Shown here piece after piece: positions 7,278 to 13,176 of a stretch of DNA of 13,176 nucleotides. The stretch's first letter is position 1, and each line of letters starts with the position of its first letter. Where the stretch lies: positions 1 to 13,176 of the forward strand of contig CALCDT010000131.1 in the NCBI GenBank assembly GCA_937900425.1, written 5' to 3'. The notes beneath the pieces are model-generated. The model searched no databases and was not told where the DNA came from. It saw nothing but the letters and a program-made list of their open reading frames with translations. This DNA is from an uncultured Alphaproteobacteria bacterium (GTDB lineage Bacteria; Pseudomonadota; Alphaproteobacteria; Rhizobiales; Pleomorphomonadaceae). A program made the position numbers and the translations under genes.

Positions 7278-7567
7278 ATACCAAGGTTCTCGTCATCGCC
7301 GCCTCCACCCTTCTGGCGGCCTCCGGCGCGGCTTTCGCGGCCAGCGGCGTTTCCGAGCCGAACGACAGCGGTTTCCGCCGCATCACCTCGCCGGCTCCCG
7401 TTCCCGAGTATACCGGTTCGATCCGGACCGTTTCGCCGGACGCCCGTGCGGTCAACGATCGCTACTCGGTGCAGAACGACAGCGGCTATTACCGCGTCAC
7501 CACCCCGCAGGGCGGCGACTTCGACGGCCCGCGCCGGATCAACCCCGACGCCCAGCCGGTCAAGTGA
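7274..7567 (+). CDS. Small secreted protein with a duplicated NDSG...PDA motif
   Basis: This 97-residue protein starts with a clear Sec signal peptide (MNTKVLVIAASTLLAASGAAFA, cleavage after A22), giving a mature chain of about 75 residues with no Cys. The mature part contains two diverged copies of one motif. The first is N-D-S-G-F-R-R-I-T-S-P (30-40) leading to SPDARAV (54-60); the second is N-D-S-G-Y-Y-R-V-T-T-P (68-78) leading to NPDAQPV (90-96). I do not recognise the family and assign no function. It is probably periplasmic or secreted. The start has GAAGGA eight bases upstream (7260-7265), a strong site, and a good terminator follows, so it looks like a well-expressed single gene. The neighbours (HD phosphohydrolase, tyrosine phosphatase) do not suggest a role. 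Confidence 0.85.
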   Translation: MNTKVLVIAASTLLAASGAAFAASGVSEPNDSGFRRITSPAPVPEYTGSIRTVSPDARAVNDRYSVQNDSGYYRVTTPQGGDFDGPRRINPDAQPVK

Positions 7568-7592
7568 CCACTGTCATCCGATGAAGCGAGAG

Positions 7593-7620
7593 GGGCGGCG
7601 CCGCGTGCGCCGCCCTTCTT
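7593..7620 (+). terminator. Rho-independent terminator after the small secreted gene
   Basis: A perfect 9-base stem, GGGCGGCGC (7593-7601) with GCGCCGCCC (7607-7615), closes a 5-base loop and is followed by TTCTT. It begins 25 bases after the stop at 7567. This is the best terminator in the window and separates the secreted-protein gene from the phosphatase gene. Confidence 0.8.
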
Positions 7621-7726
7621 GCGTTCGTCGTGCCGGGGGGTGAGGATGCTTCTTCGTCCGCCCCGGCGACGCCGCTCCGAAACGGGATCGTCGCTTCGTC
7701 CTCGAAGATCGCCATCGCCGACCGCC

Positions 7727-8245
7727 ATGATCCACGTCTGCTCCCTCGCCCGCCTCGACGAGACCGTCGCGCGCACCGGCGCCCGCCACATCGTCTCGCT
7801 GGTCAACGCCGGAACGCCCATGCGGCTGCCGGCGGGCTTCGATTCGGCCGGCCACCTGTTTCTCGCGATGAACGACATCGTCGCACCGCTCGCCGGGATG
7901 ACGGCGCCGGGCCACGCCCACGTCGCCGCCTACATGGAGTATCTCGAGGACTGGGCGCGGTCCGGCCCACTCGTGATTCACTGCTTCGCCGGGATCAGCC
8001 GGTCCACGGCGGCGGCCTACATCGCCGTCGCCATGCTGGAGCCCTCGCGCGACGAGGCCGAGCTGGCGCTGGAGCTTCGCGCCCGCGCGCCGTCGGCGAC
8101 GCCCAACGCCCGCCTCGTCGCCCTCGCCGACGACGTCCTCGGCCGCAACGGCCGCATGGTCCGCGCGATCGAGGCGATCGGCCGCGGCGCCGACGCCTTC
8201 GAGGGCACCCCCTTCGAACTGCCGCTCACCATCGTCGCCGCCTGA
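7727..8245 (+). CDS. Protein tyrosine phosphatase-like protein (CX5R)
   Basis: This 172-residue cytoplasmic protein carries the Cys-based phosphatase signature: HCFAGISRST gives C86-x5-R92 with Ser93, preceded by the beta-strand GPLVI (80-84). An Asp in the upstream loop (D50 in AMNDI) could be the general acid. The layout resembles the small tyrosine phosphatase family common in Rhizobiales; substrates are not known to me. The ATG at 7727 is chosen because MIHVCSLARLDETVARTGARHIVSL looks like the family N-terminus. The frame is open upstream to 7619, but that part is Arg-rich, overlaps the terminator of the previous gene and is unlikely to be coding. The ribosome-binding site is weak. It is convergent with acuI, stops 72 bases apart. 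No defects seen. Confidence 0.85.
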   Translation: MIHVCSLARLDETVARTGARHIVSLVNAGTPMRLPAGFDSAGHLFLAMNDIVAPLAGMTAPGHAHVAAYMEYLEDWARSGPLVIHCFAGISRSTAAAYIAVAMLEPSRDEAELALELRARAPSATPNARLVALADDVLGRNGRMVRAIEAIGRGADAFEGTPFELPLTIVAA

Positions 8246-8317
8246 TCTCGAATGGTGGACGCCGGGCGGTGCACGCTCGAGGCTCGCCACCGATGCATGC
8301 CCGCCGTCTCCTCCCGG

Positions 8318-9307
8318 TCAGCCGACCTCCGCCACCACCCGGCCGCGCACCCGGCCCTCGACGATCGCCTCGGCGGTCGCGACGAGGTCGGCGAAGCCGA
8401 TGCGGGTCGTCAGGGCGGCGAGCTTGTCGCGGTCGAGGTCGGCGGCGAGCCTCTCCCAGGCGGCGACGCGGCGCGGACGCGGCACCGTCACCGAGTTGAT
8501 GCCGAGCAGCGAGACGCCGCGCAGGATGAAGGGGGCGACCGTGGTCGGAAGGTCCATGCCGGCGGCGTTGCCGCAGGCGGCGACCGCCCCCTCCCCCGTC
8601 GTCATCGACAGGATGTTGGCGAGCACGGTAGAGCCGACCGTGTCGACGCCGGCGACCCAGCGCTCCTTCGCCAGCGGCTTCGGCGCGCCGGCGAGTTCGG
8701 CGCGGTCGAGGATTTCCGCGGCGCCGAGACTTTTCAGGAAATCCACCTCTTCGGTGCGGCCGGTGACGGCGACGACGTGCCAGCCGAGCCGGGCGAGCAG
8801 CGCCAGCGCCACCGTTCCGACGCCGCCCGACGCACCGGACACCACCACCGGTCCGTCGGCGGGCTTCACACCGAATTTCTCGAGCGCCAGCACGCAGAGC
8901 ATCGCGGTGTAGCCGGCGGTGCCGATCGCCATGCACTCGGCCGGCGACAGGCCGGGCGGCTTGTGGATCAGCCAGTCGCCCTTGACGCGGGCCCGGCCGG
9001 CATAGGCCCCGTAGTGGACCTCGCCGACGCCCCAGCCGTTGAGAACGACCTCGTCGCCGGGCGAGAATTCGGGATCCTGCGAGGAGAGCACGACGCCGGA
9101 GAAGTCGATGCCCGGGATCATCGGCCAGCGGCGCACCACCGGCAGCTTGCCGGTGACGGCGAGGCCGTCCTTGTAGTTCACCGTGGTGTGGGTGACGCGC
9201 ACGGTGACGTCGCCCTCCATGAGGTCCGCCTCGGTGAGGTCGGCGACGCGCACGGACTGGCGTTTCGCCTCGTCGCGCTCCACGAGAATGGCCTTGAACG
9301 TCTCCAT
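8318..9307 (-). CDS. acuI: Acrylyl-CoA reductase, AcuI/YhdH-type quinone oxidoreductase
   Basis: This 329-residue protein belongs to the zinc-free medium-chain dehydrogenase/reductases of the YhdH/AcuI type. AcuI reduces acryloyl-CoA to propionyl-CoA with NADPH, a detoxifying step in 3-hydroxypropionate and DMSP metabolism. Visible motifs are TTVNYKDGLAVTGK (41-54), IPGIDFSGVV (64-73), GWGVGEVHYGAYA (91-103), the dinucleotide-binding SGASGGVGTVA (157-167) and AVTGRTEE (180-187), the last suiting NADPH. There is no structural zinc Cys cluster, as expected. The length is typical. The start at 9305-9307 has GGTGGAG a few bases upstream. It is probably monocistronic, divergent from the SleB-type gene (203 bases). 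The partial MeaB gene at the right edge may share propionyl-CoA metabolism but is several genes away. YhdH-like enzymes act on other enones, so the natural substrate is inferred from family likeness. Confidence 0.88.
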   Translation of the reverse strand: METFKAILVERDEAKRQSVRVADLTEADLMEGDVTVRVTHTTVNYKDGLAVTGKLPVVRRWPMIPGIDFSGVVLSSQDPEFSPGDEVVLNGWGVGEVHYGAYAGRARVKGDWLIHKPPGLSPAECMAIGTAGYTAMLCVLALEKFGVKPADGPVVVSGASGGVGTVALALLARLGWHVVAVTGRTEEVDFLKSLGAAEILDRAELAGAPKPLAKERWVAGVDTVGSTVLANILSMTTGEGAVAACGNAAGMDLPTTVAPFILRGVSLLGINSVTVPRPRRVAAWERLAADLDRDKLAALTTRIGFADLVATAEAIVEGRVRGRVVAEVG

Positions 9308-9408
9308 GGCTCTCCACCTTTCCGCCGTCGTTGCGTTTCTCCCCGTCTATCACGACCTTGCGAGCCGGCGCCAACGCGGGGCGCGGCGCCTCGTTCCAAT
9401 TTTCCAGA

Positions 9409-9430
9409 TTAACGGCTTTTCAAGGTTAAC
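9409..9430. promoter_or_regulatory. Two TTAAC half-sites upstream of the SleB-type gene
   Basis: TTAAC occurs at 9409-9413 and again at 9426-9430, the second inside GGTTAACC, in a short AT-richer patch between acuI and the cell wall hydrolase. The alphaproteobacterial cell-cycle regulator CtrA binds TTAA-N7-TTAA and also TTAAC-type half-sites. The spacing here (12 bases between the elements) is not the classic one, so this is only a candidate control site. Confidence 0.25.
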
Positions 9431-9510
9431 CTCTCCATACTTCCAGCCGATCCCGCCGCCGTCACGACGGCACGACCGACACCCCGCGGGACGGTGGAGT
9501 TGCGGCAGTA

Positions 9511-10761
9511 ATGCGTTGGACGATCTCAAGGAGCCGGGCCGCTTCCCGGTCGGGTCTGGCGGCCGCCGGCTGCCTCGCCCTCATCGCCCTGACCCCGACC
9601 GAAGTCGCCTATCAGGACGCGGCGAGCCTGCTCACCCGCGACTTCGACCCGCAGTCGCGCTGGACCATGACGATCACGGCGACCGCCGGCGGATCGGTCC
9701 ATGTCGCGGCCGGCGCGCTCGAGGACGTCAAGGGCTCGGTCGCCGTGGTCTCGCGCAAGTCGGACGGTGACGGCGTCGACGTCGTCGTCGGCGACGTCGA
9801 TCCGATCATCACCGGCTCGATCGAGGCCGCCGCCGAGATTCCGGACGAGGACCGCATCGACCGCACCCTCAAGGGCGACCTGCCGATGAGCATCACGACG
9901 CCGGCGACGCCGAAAGGCTTCTCGGCGGGCACGCTCTACGAGGAACACGGCCGCCTCGCCCCGCCGCAGAACGAGGCGGGCCTGCAGATCGCCTTCGCCG
10001 ACGGCGCCGTGCCGCTGTCGGCGCTCTCGGTCGCCCGCTTCATCAGCCCGCGGCCGGCGTCGACCGAGGTCGCGACCCTGGAACTGATGCCGCTGCCCCA
10101 GCACAAGCCGGCGCCCGACCGCACGATGCTGGTGGCGGCGAGCTACCCGAAGCGCGCGCTGACGCCGTGGAAGGCCGGCAGCGCCGCGGAGGCGGTGGTC
10201 GCCGCCTATGCGCCCGACACCTCCGTCGTTTCGCAGGACGCCTTCGACGCGCTGTTCTCGACGCCGAAGGAAAAGCCGGGCGTGCCGGAACTGACGGCGA
10301 GGCCCGGCGAGCACTGGTGGGCGAGCAATCCTCTGCCGGTCGGGGTCTACTCGGCGCGCGAACAGAAATGCCTGACCGAGGCGGTTTATTTCGAATCGCG
10401 CGGCGAGCCGGTGCGCGGCCAGCAGGCGGTGGCGCAGGTGGTTCTGAACCGGGTCAAGAACCCGGCCTATCCCGACACCATCTGCGGCGTCGTCTACCAG
10501 AACAAGAACCTCTACAACCGCTGCCAGTTCTCCTTCGCCTGCGACCGCATCCCGGACATCGTCTGGTCGCGGCCGGCCTGGCGGATCGCCGAAAAGGTCG
10601 CCGAGGACGTCTCCTACGGCCGCGTGATGCTCGACGACGTCGGCACCTCGACCCATTATCACGCCACCTACGTCCGCCCGAACTGGGCCGGCGTGTTCCA
10701 CCGCCAGGCGAAGATCGGCAAGCACATCTTCTATCAGACCATCAACGGCGGCTGGAGCTGA
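9511..10761 (+). CDS. SleB-type cell wall hydrolase with a long N-terminal extension
   Basis: This is a 416-residue envelope protein. The C-terminal third (about 281-416) is a Hydrolase_2/SleB domain: REQKCLTEAVYFESRGEP (283-300) with the likely catalytic Glu (E295; E290 is also conserved-looking), QQAVAQVVLNRVKNPAYPDTIC (304-325), RCQFSFACD (337-345), and THYHATYVRPNWA (381-393). SleB domains cleave peptidoglycan as lytic transglycosylases; in non-sporing alphaproteobacteria they are thought to act in wall remodelling. A hydrophobic segment at about 14-28 (GLAAAGCLALIAL) is an N-terminal membrane anchor or uncleaved signal. Residues about 30-280 match no domain I recognise and are rich in Asp, Ala and Pro. 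The ATG at 9511 has GGTGGAG 11 bases upstream. It is divergent from acuI; the MFS gene follows after 170 bases. Confidence 0.88.
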   Translation: MRWTISRSRAASRSGLAAAGCLALIALTPTEVAYQDAASLLTRDFDPQSRWTMTITATAGGSVHVAAGALEDVKGSVAVVSRKSDGDGVDVVVGDVDPIITGSIEAAAEIPDEDRIDRTLKGDLPMSITTPATPKGFSAGTLYEEHGRLAPPQNEAGLQIAFADGAVPLSALSVARFISPRPASTEVATLELMPLPQHKPAPDRTMLVAASYPKRALTPWKAGSAAEAVVAAYAPDTSVVSQDAFDALFSTPKEKPGVPELTARPGEHWWASNPLPVGVYSAREQKCLTEAVYFESRGEPVRGQQAVAQVVLNRVKNPAYPDTICGVVYQNKNLYNRCQFSFACDRIPDIVWSRPAWRIAEKVAEDVSYGRVMLDDVGTSTHYHATYVRPNWAGVFHRQAKIGKHIFYQTINGGWS

Positions 10762-10931
10762 GCGGTCCGCCCGTCGCGATTTCGCGGCCCGAGTGCCGCG
10801 GCGGCCGATCCGGCGAGCCTTCCTGCGCCGCCATCCATGTGCGCCGTCGATCGGTGCCATGACCAGTATTCATTTTTCGCGGGTTGCTCCGCCGACTATG
10901 GTCGTGCCACCGCCACCCATCGGACGCCGCC

Positions 10932-12155
10932 ATGACCGACCGGAAGCCCGTCAACATTCCGCTCATCCTCGTCTGCGGCTGCCTGATCGCGGTGCTGACC
11001 TTCGGTCCGCGCGCCACCATGGGCTTCTTCCTGACGCCGATGACCGCGGCCAACGGCTGGAGCCGCGAGGTCTTCGCGCTCTCGATCGCCCTGCAGAACC
11101 TTATGTGGGGAGTGGGCCAGCCCTTCGCCGGCATGCTGGCGGACCGGTTCGGCACCTGGAAGATGCTGACGGCCGGCGCCGCGCTCTACGGCCTCGGCCT
11201 CGTGCTGATGGCCAAGACCACCGATCCGGTCACCCTGCAGCTCACGGCCGGCGTCCTCATCGGCATCGGCATCGCCGGCTCCGCGATGTTCCTCGTGCTC
11301 GCCGCCTTCGCCCGGCTGCTGCCGGAGCGGCTGCGCACCCTGAGTTTCGGCCTCGGCACCGCCGCCGGCTCGCTCGGCCAGCTGCTGTTCGCGCCGATCG
11401 GCATCGCCCTGCTCGACACCTACGGCTACGAGACCGCCTTGCTGCTGATCGGCATCGGCCTGTTCGCGGTGCCGCTGCTCGCCGTTCCGCTGCGCGGTTC
11501 GCCCCATGGCGACCGCAAGGCGTCGACCGCCCCCCAGTTCGACCAGTCGATCATGGAGGCGCTGCGCGAGGCCTTCGGCCATCGCAGCTATCTTCTGCTC
11601 ACCGCCGGCTTCTTCGTCTGCGGTTTCCACGTCGCCTTCGTGACCACCCATCTGCCGCCCTTCGTGGTCGACAAGGGCCTCGATCCGATGTGGGGCGCGC
11701 TGGCGATCGGCCTCATCGGCGCCTTCAACATCGTCGGCGCCCTCGGGGCAGGCTACCTCTCTGGGCGCTATCCGAAGCGGTGGGTGCTGTCGTCGATCTA
11801 TTTCGGCCGGGCCATCGCCTACGGCCTCTTCGCCATCGCTCCGACCACACCGCTGACGGTGACGCTGTTCGCGGCCTCGGCCGGCCTGTTGTGGCTGTCG
11901 ACCGTGCCGCCGACCCAGGGTCTCGTCGGGGTGATGTTCGGCACCCGCTACATGGCGACGCTGTTCGGCTTCGTCTTCCTGTCGCACCAGGTCGGTGCCT
12001 TCCTCGGCGTCTGGCTCGGCGGCCTCGCCTTCGACAGCACGGGTAGTTACGACATCATCTGGGCGCTGGGCGTCGTCCTCGCGCTCGCCGCCGCGGTCGT
12101 GCACCTGCCGATCGTCGAGCGGCCGGTCGAGCGGCCGTTGGCGGCGGCGGAGTGA
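10932..12155 (+). CDS. MFS transporter
   Basis: This 407-residue protein is a major facilitator superfamily transporter with about 12 hydrophobic helices in two six-helix halves joined by a charged loop around 186-215. Motif A between helices 2 and 3 is present as G67-M-L-A-D71-R-F-G74-T-W-K. The second half repeats the pattern weakly (GAGYLSGRYPKRW, 272-284). The start MTDRKPVNIPLILVCGC and the segment RATMGFFLTPMTAANGWSRE (27-46) resemble monocarboxylate or oxalate/formate-type MFS proteins, so an organic anion is a reasonable but unproven substrate. ATG at 10932 is preferred because helix 1 begins soon after. A TTG in the same frame at 10884 would add 16 residues; neither has a good ribosome-binding site. 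The stop codon lies within a GC-rich hairpin. It is convergent with the small gene at 12189-12431, 33 bases away. Confidence 0.88.
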   Translation: MTDRKPVNIPLILVCGCLIAVLTFGPRATMGFFLTPMTAANGWSREVFALSIALQNLMWGVGQPFAGMLADRFGTWKMLTAGAALYGLGLVLMAKTTDPVTLQLTAGVLIGIGIAGSAMFLVLAAFARLLPERLRTLSFGLGTAAGSLGQLLFAPIGIALLDTYGYETALLLIGIGLFAVPLLAVPLRGSPHGDRKASTAPQFDQSIMEALREAFGHRSYLLLTAGFFVCGFHVAFVTTHLPPFVVDKGLDPMWGALAIGLIGAFNIVGALGAGYLSGRYPKRWVLSSIYFGRAIAYGLFAIAPTTPLTVTLFAASAGLLWLSTVPPTQGLVGVMFGTRYMATLFGFVFLSHQVGAFLGVWLGGLAFDSTGSYDIIWALGVVLALAAAVVHLPIVERPVERPLAAAE

Positions 12156-12180
12156 CCCCGCGAAATCCGGGGTCCGCCGC
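12144..12180. terminator. Bulged GC-rich hairpin between convergent genes
   Basis: GCGGCGGA (12144-12151) pairs with TCCGCCGC (12173-12180), and inside it CCCCG (12156-12160) pairs with CGGGG (12168-12172) around a 7-base loop, leaving a 4-base bulge that contains most of the MFS stop codon. No T-tract follows on either strand, so it is not a classic intrinsic terminator. Its place between two convergent genes suits a bidirectional transcript end or RNA-stabilising structure. Confidence 0.45.
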
Positions 12181-12188
12181 CCGTCGGC

Positions 12189-12431
12189 TCATTTGAAGGC
12201 GAGAATGACCCGGATATCCTCCCCGCCAGCCGCGACGGCGACCGGCGCGGTGGTGACTGTCGCCTCGCGGGACTCGACGGTGTCGATGCTCGCGGCGGTC
12301 TGGGCGGCGATACCGCTGCCGGCGGCTTCGGCCGTCGGGGCGAGATTGGCGAGGCCCGCCACGATCACGGCGGTGATGGCCATGCCCATCGCGATGATCC
12401 GGGTGCTTCCGGTGAGGCAAGAGCTGCCCAT
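12189..12431 (-). CDS. Small exported protein of unknown function
   Basis: This 80-residue protein has an N-terminal signal or anchor: TRIIAMGMAITAVIVAGLANLAPTAEAAG gives a hydrophobic stretch at about 13-31 and a likely cleavage after AEA (residue 36). The mature part is only about 44 residues, rich in Ala, Thr and Val, and ends GGEDIRVILAFK. I do not recognise a family. The ATG at 12429-12431 is chosen because GGGAG lies seven bases upstream (minus-strand 12439-12443); the frame is open further upstream to 12617, but that part lacks signal-peptide character and a ribosome-binding site. It stands alone between two gaps, convergent with the MFS gene. It could also be a membrane-tethered small protein if the signal is not cleaved. 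Confidence 0.65.
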   Translation of the reverse strand: MGSSCLTGSTRIIAMGMAITAVIVAGLANLAPTAEAAGSGIAAQTAASIDTVESREATVTTAPVAVAAGGEDIRVILAFK

Positions 12432-12877
12432 GGTTGTTCTCCCGTCTGTGCAATCAGTGTCGAGTAACGATCTGGCATCTTCCGCCTGAACCCGTGCTGA
12501 ACACCGGGACGACGGCTCGTCGAAAGCGCCGCGGGCGGATGAAGCCTTCTTCACGGCAACAACGTCGCCGGTCGGATTTGGTTTCGTCTCAAATCGGGAA
12601 AATGACGCAATCGTCATACGAGCGCCTTTCGACTCGGCGCCCTCGCCGCGTCACGGTCCCGCCGGATCCGCACAGGGCATGGAAACGACGTCACCCGTTT
12701 CAGCCACGCGGTCCGACACCGTCGACGCGGTCCGATCACGCGGGCGGCGCAATTGCCGCCCCGGCGTCTTTACGACGCCTGCTCCTCCCGTTCGCATACC
12801 GGTCTTGACCGCCGGCCGTGCGATGCGAAGGCTTTTGACACAAATAACCACCGATTGCAACAGAAACGGTCAAATCG
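12432..12877. other. 446-base gap upstream of the small exported gene
   Basis: No convincing gene is seen; several Arg-rich frames look like chance. It contains a dyad TGACG-caat-CGTCA (12603-12616) in an AT-richer patch, positioned where a promoter or operator of the leftward small gene could be. A hairpin GGGCGGC-gcaatt-GCCGCCC (12742-12761), without a T-tract, lies downstream of the meaB end. At the right border AAATCGTCA is repeated at 12872-12880 and 12883-12891, 11 bases apart, overlapping the meaB stop codon. Confidence 0.45.
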
Positions 12878-13176
12878 TCACGAAATCGTCATCCGCTCGC
12901 AGAGATCTCGGATGGCGCCGAAAGGTCCGCCGGCGGCGTCGAGGGCGGCGCCGGCGTCGACGCGGGCGAGGCCGCGGCGGCCGAAGGCCTCGCGGACGGC
13001 GTCCTCGATCCAGTGGATCCAGCGCCGGCGCAGACGTTCGTCGGTCGTTCGACCGGACCGGGGGCCGGGGCCGCCGAGATGGGCACGGTGCGTCTCCACC
13101 GCGGCGAGCAGGTCGGAAAAGCCCGTTCCCTCCACGGACGAGACGGTGACGACCGGCGGCGACCAGCCGCCGGTGC
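12878..13176 (-). CDS. meaB: MeaB-type methylmalonyl-CoA mutase-associated GTPase, C-terminal part
   Basis: Only the last 98 residues are in the window; the start lies beyond the right edge. The visible part begins TGGWSPPVVTVSSVEGTGFS and continues with a helical stretch (LLAAVETHRAHL, then a run of charged residues RTTDERLRRRWIHWIEDAVREAF). This matches the end of the MeaB/ArgK G3E-family GTPase, where the G domain's last strand (PPVVTVSS) and the GxG loop are followed by helices ending in a dimerisation arm. MeaB loads and protects the adenosylcobalamin cofactor of methylmalonyl-CoA mutase. The nucleotide-binding motifs are out of view, so the call rests on the C-terminus only. A GTG at 13133-13135 is internal and not the start. 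The tail after about AFGRRG diverges from what I expect and may be lineage specific. Confidence 0.75.
   Translation of the reverse strand, partial: TGGWSPPVVTVSSVEGTGFSDLLAAVETHRAHLGGPGPRSGRTTDERLRRRWIHWIEDAVREAFGRRGLARVDAGAALDAAGGPFGAIRDLCERMTIS

Noticed and set aside
9511..9594. Possible lipobox (AAGC, Cys21) in the SleB-type protein
   Set aside because: The hydrophobic stretch continues after the Cys instead of ending before it, so it does not fit a lipoprotein signal.
9526..10860. Minus-strand open frame of 444 codons opposite the SleB-type gene
   Set aside because: It is the antisense of a gene with a clear catalytic domain and ribosome-binding site; the product is Arg/Asp/Gly-rich and has no known features.
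12434..12808. Short plus-strand frames in the gap before meaB
   Set aside because: They are Arg-rich, mutually overlapping in different frames, lack ribosome-binding sites and resemble no protein family.
12878..13135. Independent 85-residue gene starting at GTG 13135
   Set aside because: The frame continues upstream to the window edge with sequence matching the MeaB G domain end, so the GTG is internal.

Overview
This is a very GC-rich, gene-dense chromosomal segment with strongly GC-biased third codon positions. The protein families and their order point to an alphaproteobacterium, most likely Hyphomicrobiales (Rhizobiales): a 444-residue dihydroorotase of the DTQVHFREPG type, divergent from a YgfZ/GcvT-like protein, then a YfbR-like HD phosphohydrolase and a small CX5R tyrosine phosphatase. 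Assignment to a genus is not possible from the sequence alone. I see no CRISPR array, insertion sequence, phage gene, tRNA or rRNA, so this looks like ordinary core or shell chromosome rather than a mobile island.

Left part (1-4734), minus strand. Reading leftwards from 4734 are a dihydroorotase (3400-4734), a LemA-family gene (from 3275), a DUF2207 membrane protein (692-2677) and a small DUF486 four-helix membrane protein (204-554). LemA and DUF2207 form a typical two-gene envelope unit. The lemA frame is cut by an in-frame TAG at 2793-2795. The 24 codons after it still encode a good LemA C-terminus ending at 2718, so this is a recent nonsense change, a base-call error, or a tolerated truncation.

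Middle part (4921-8245), plus strand. It holds a YgfZ-type folate-binding Fe-S repair protein, an HD-domain protein with an uncertain N-terminus, a 594-base gap, a 97-residue secreted protein built from two diverged copies of one motif and followed by a clear hairpin terminator, and a CX5R tyrosine phosphatase.

Right part (8246-13176). It holds an AcuI/YhdH-type acrylyl-CoA reductase (minus), a SleB-type cell wall hydrolase with a long unrecognised N-terminal half (plus), an MFS transporter (plus), an 80-residue exported protein (minus), and the C-terminal 98 residues of a MeaB-type GTPase running off the right edge (minus).

The genes do not form one pathway. There are two loose themes: propionate-type acyl-CoA metabolism (acuI, meaB) and the cell envelope (LemA, DUF2207, SleB, two small exported proteins, MFS, DUF486). 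I found no convincing previously undescribed multi-gene system. The observations most worth checking are the lemA amber codon, a 41-base imperfect repeat in two gene gaps, and the repeat architecture of the small secreted protein.
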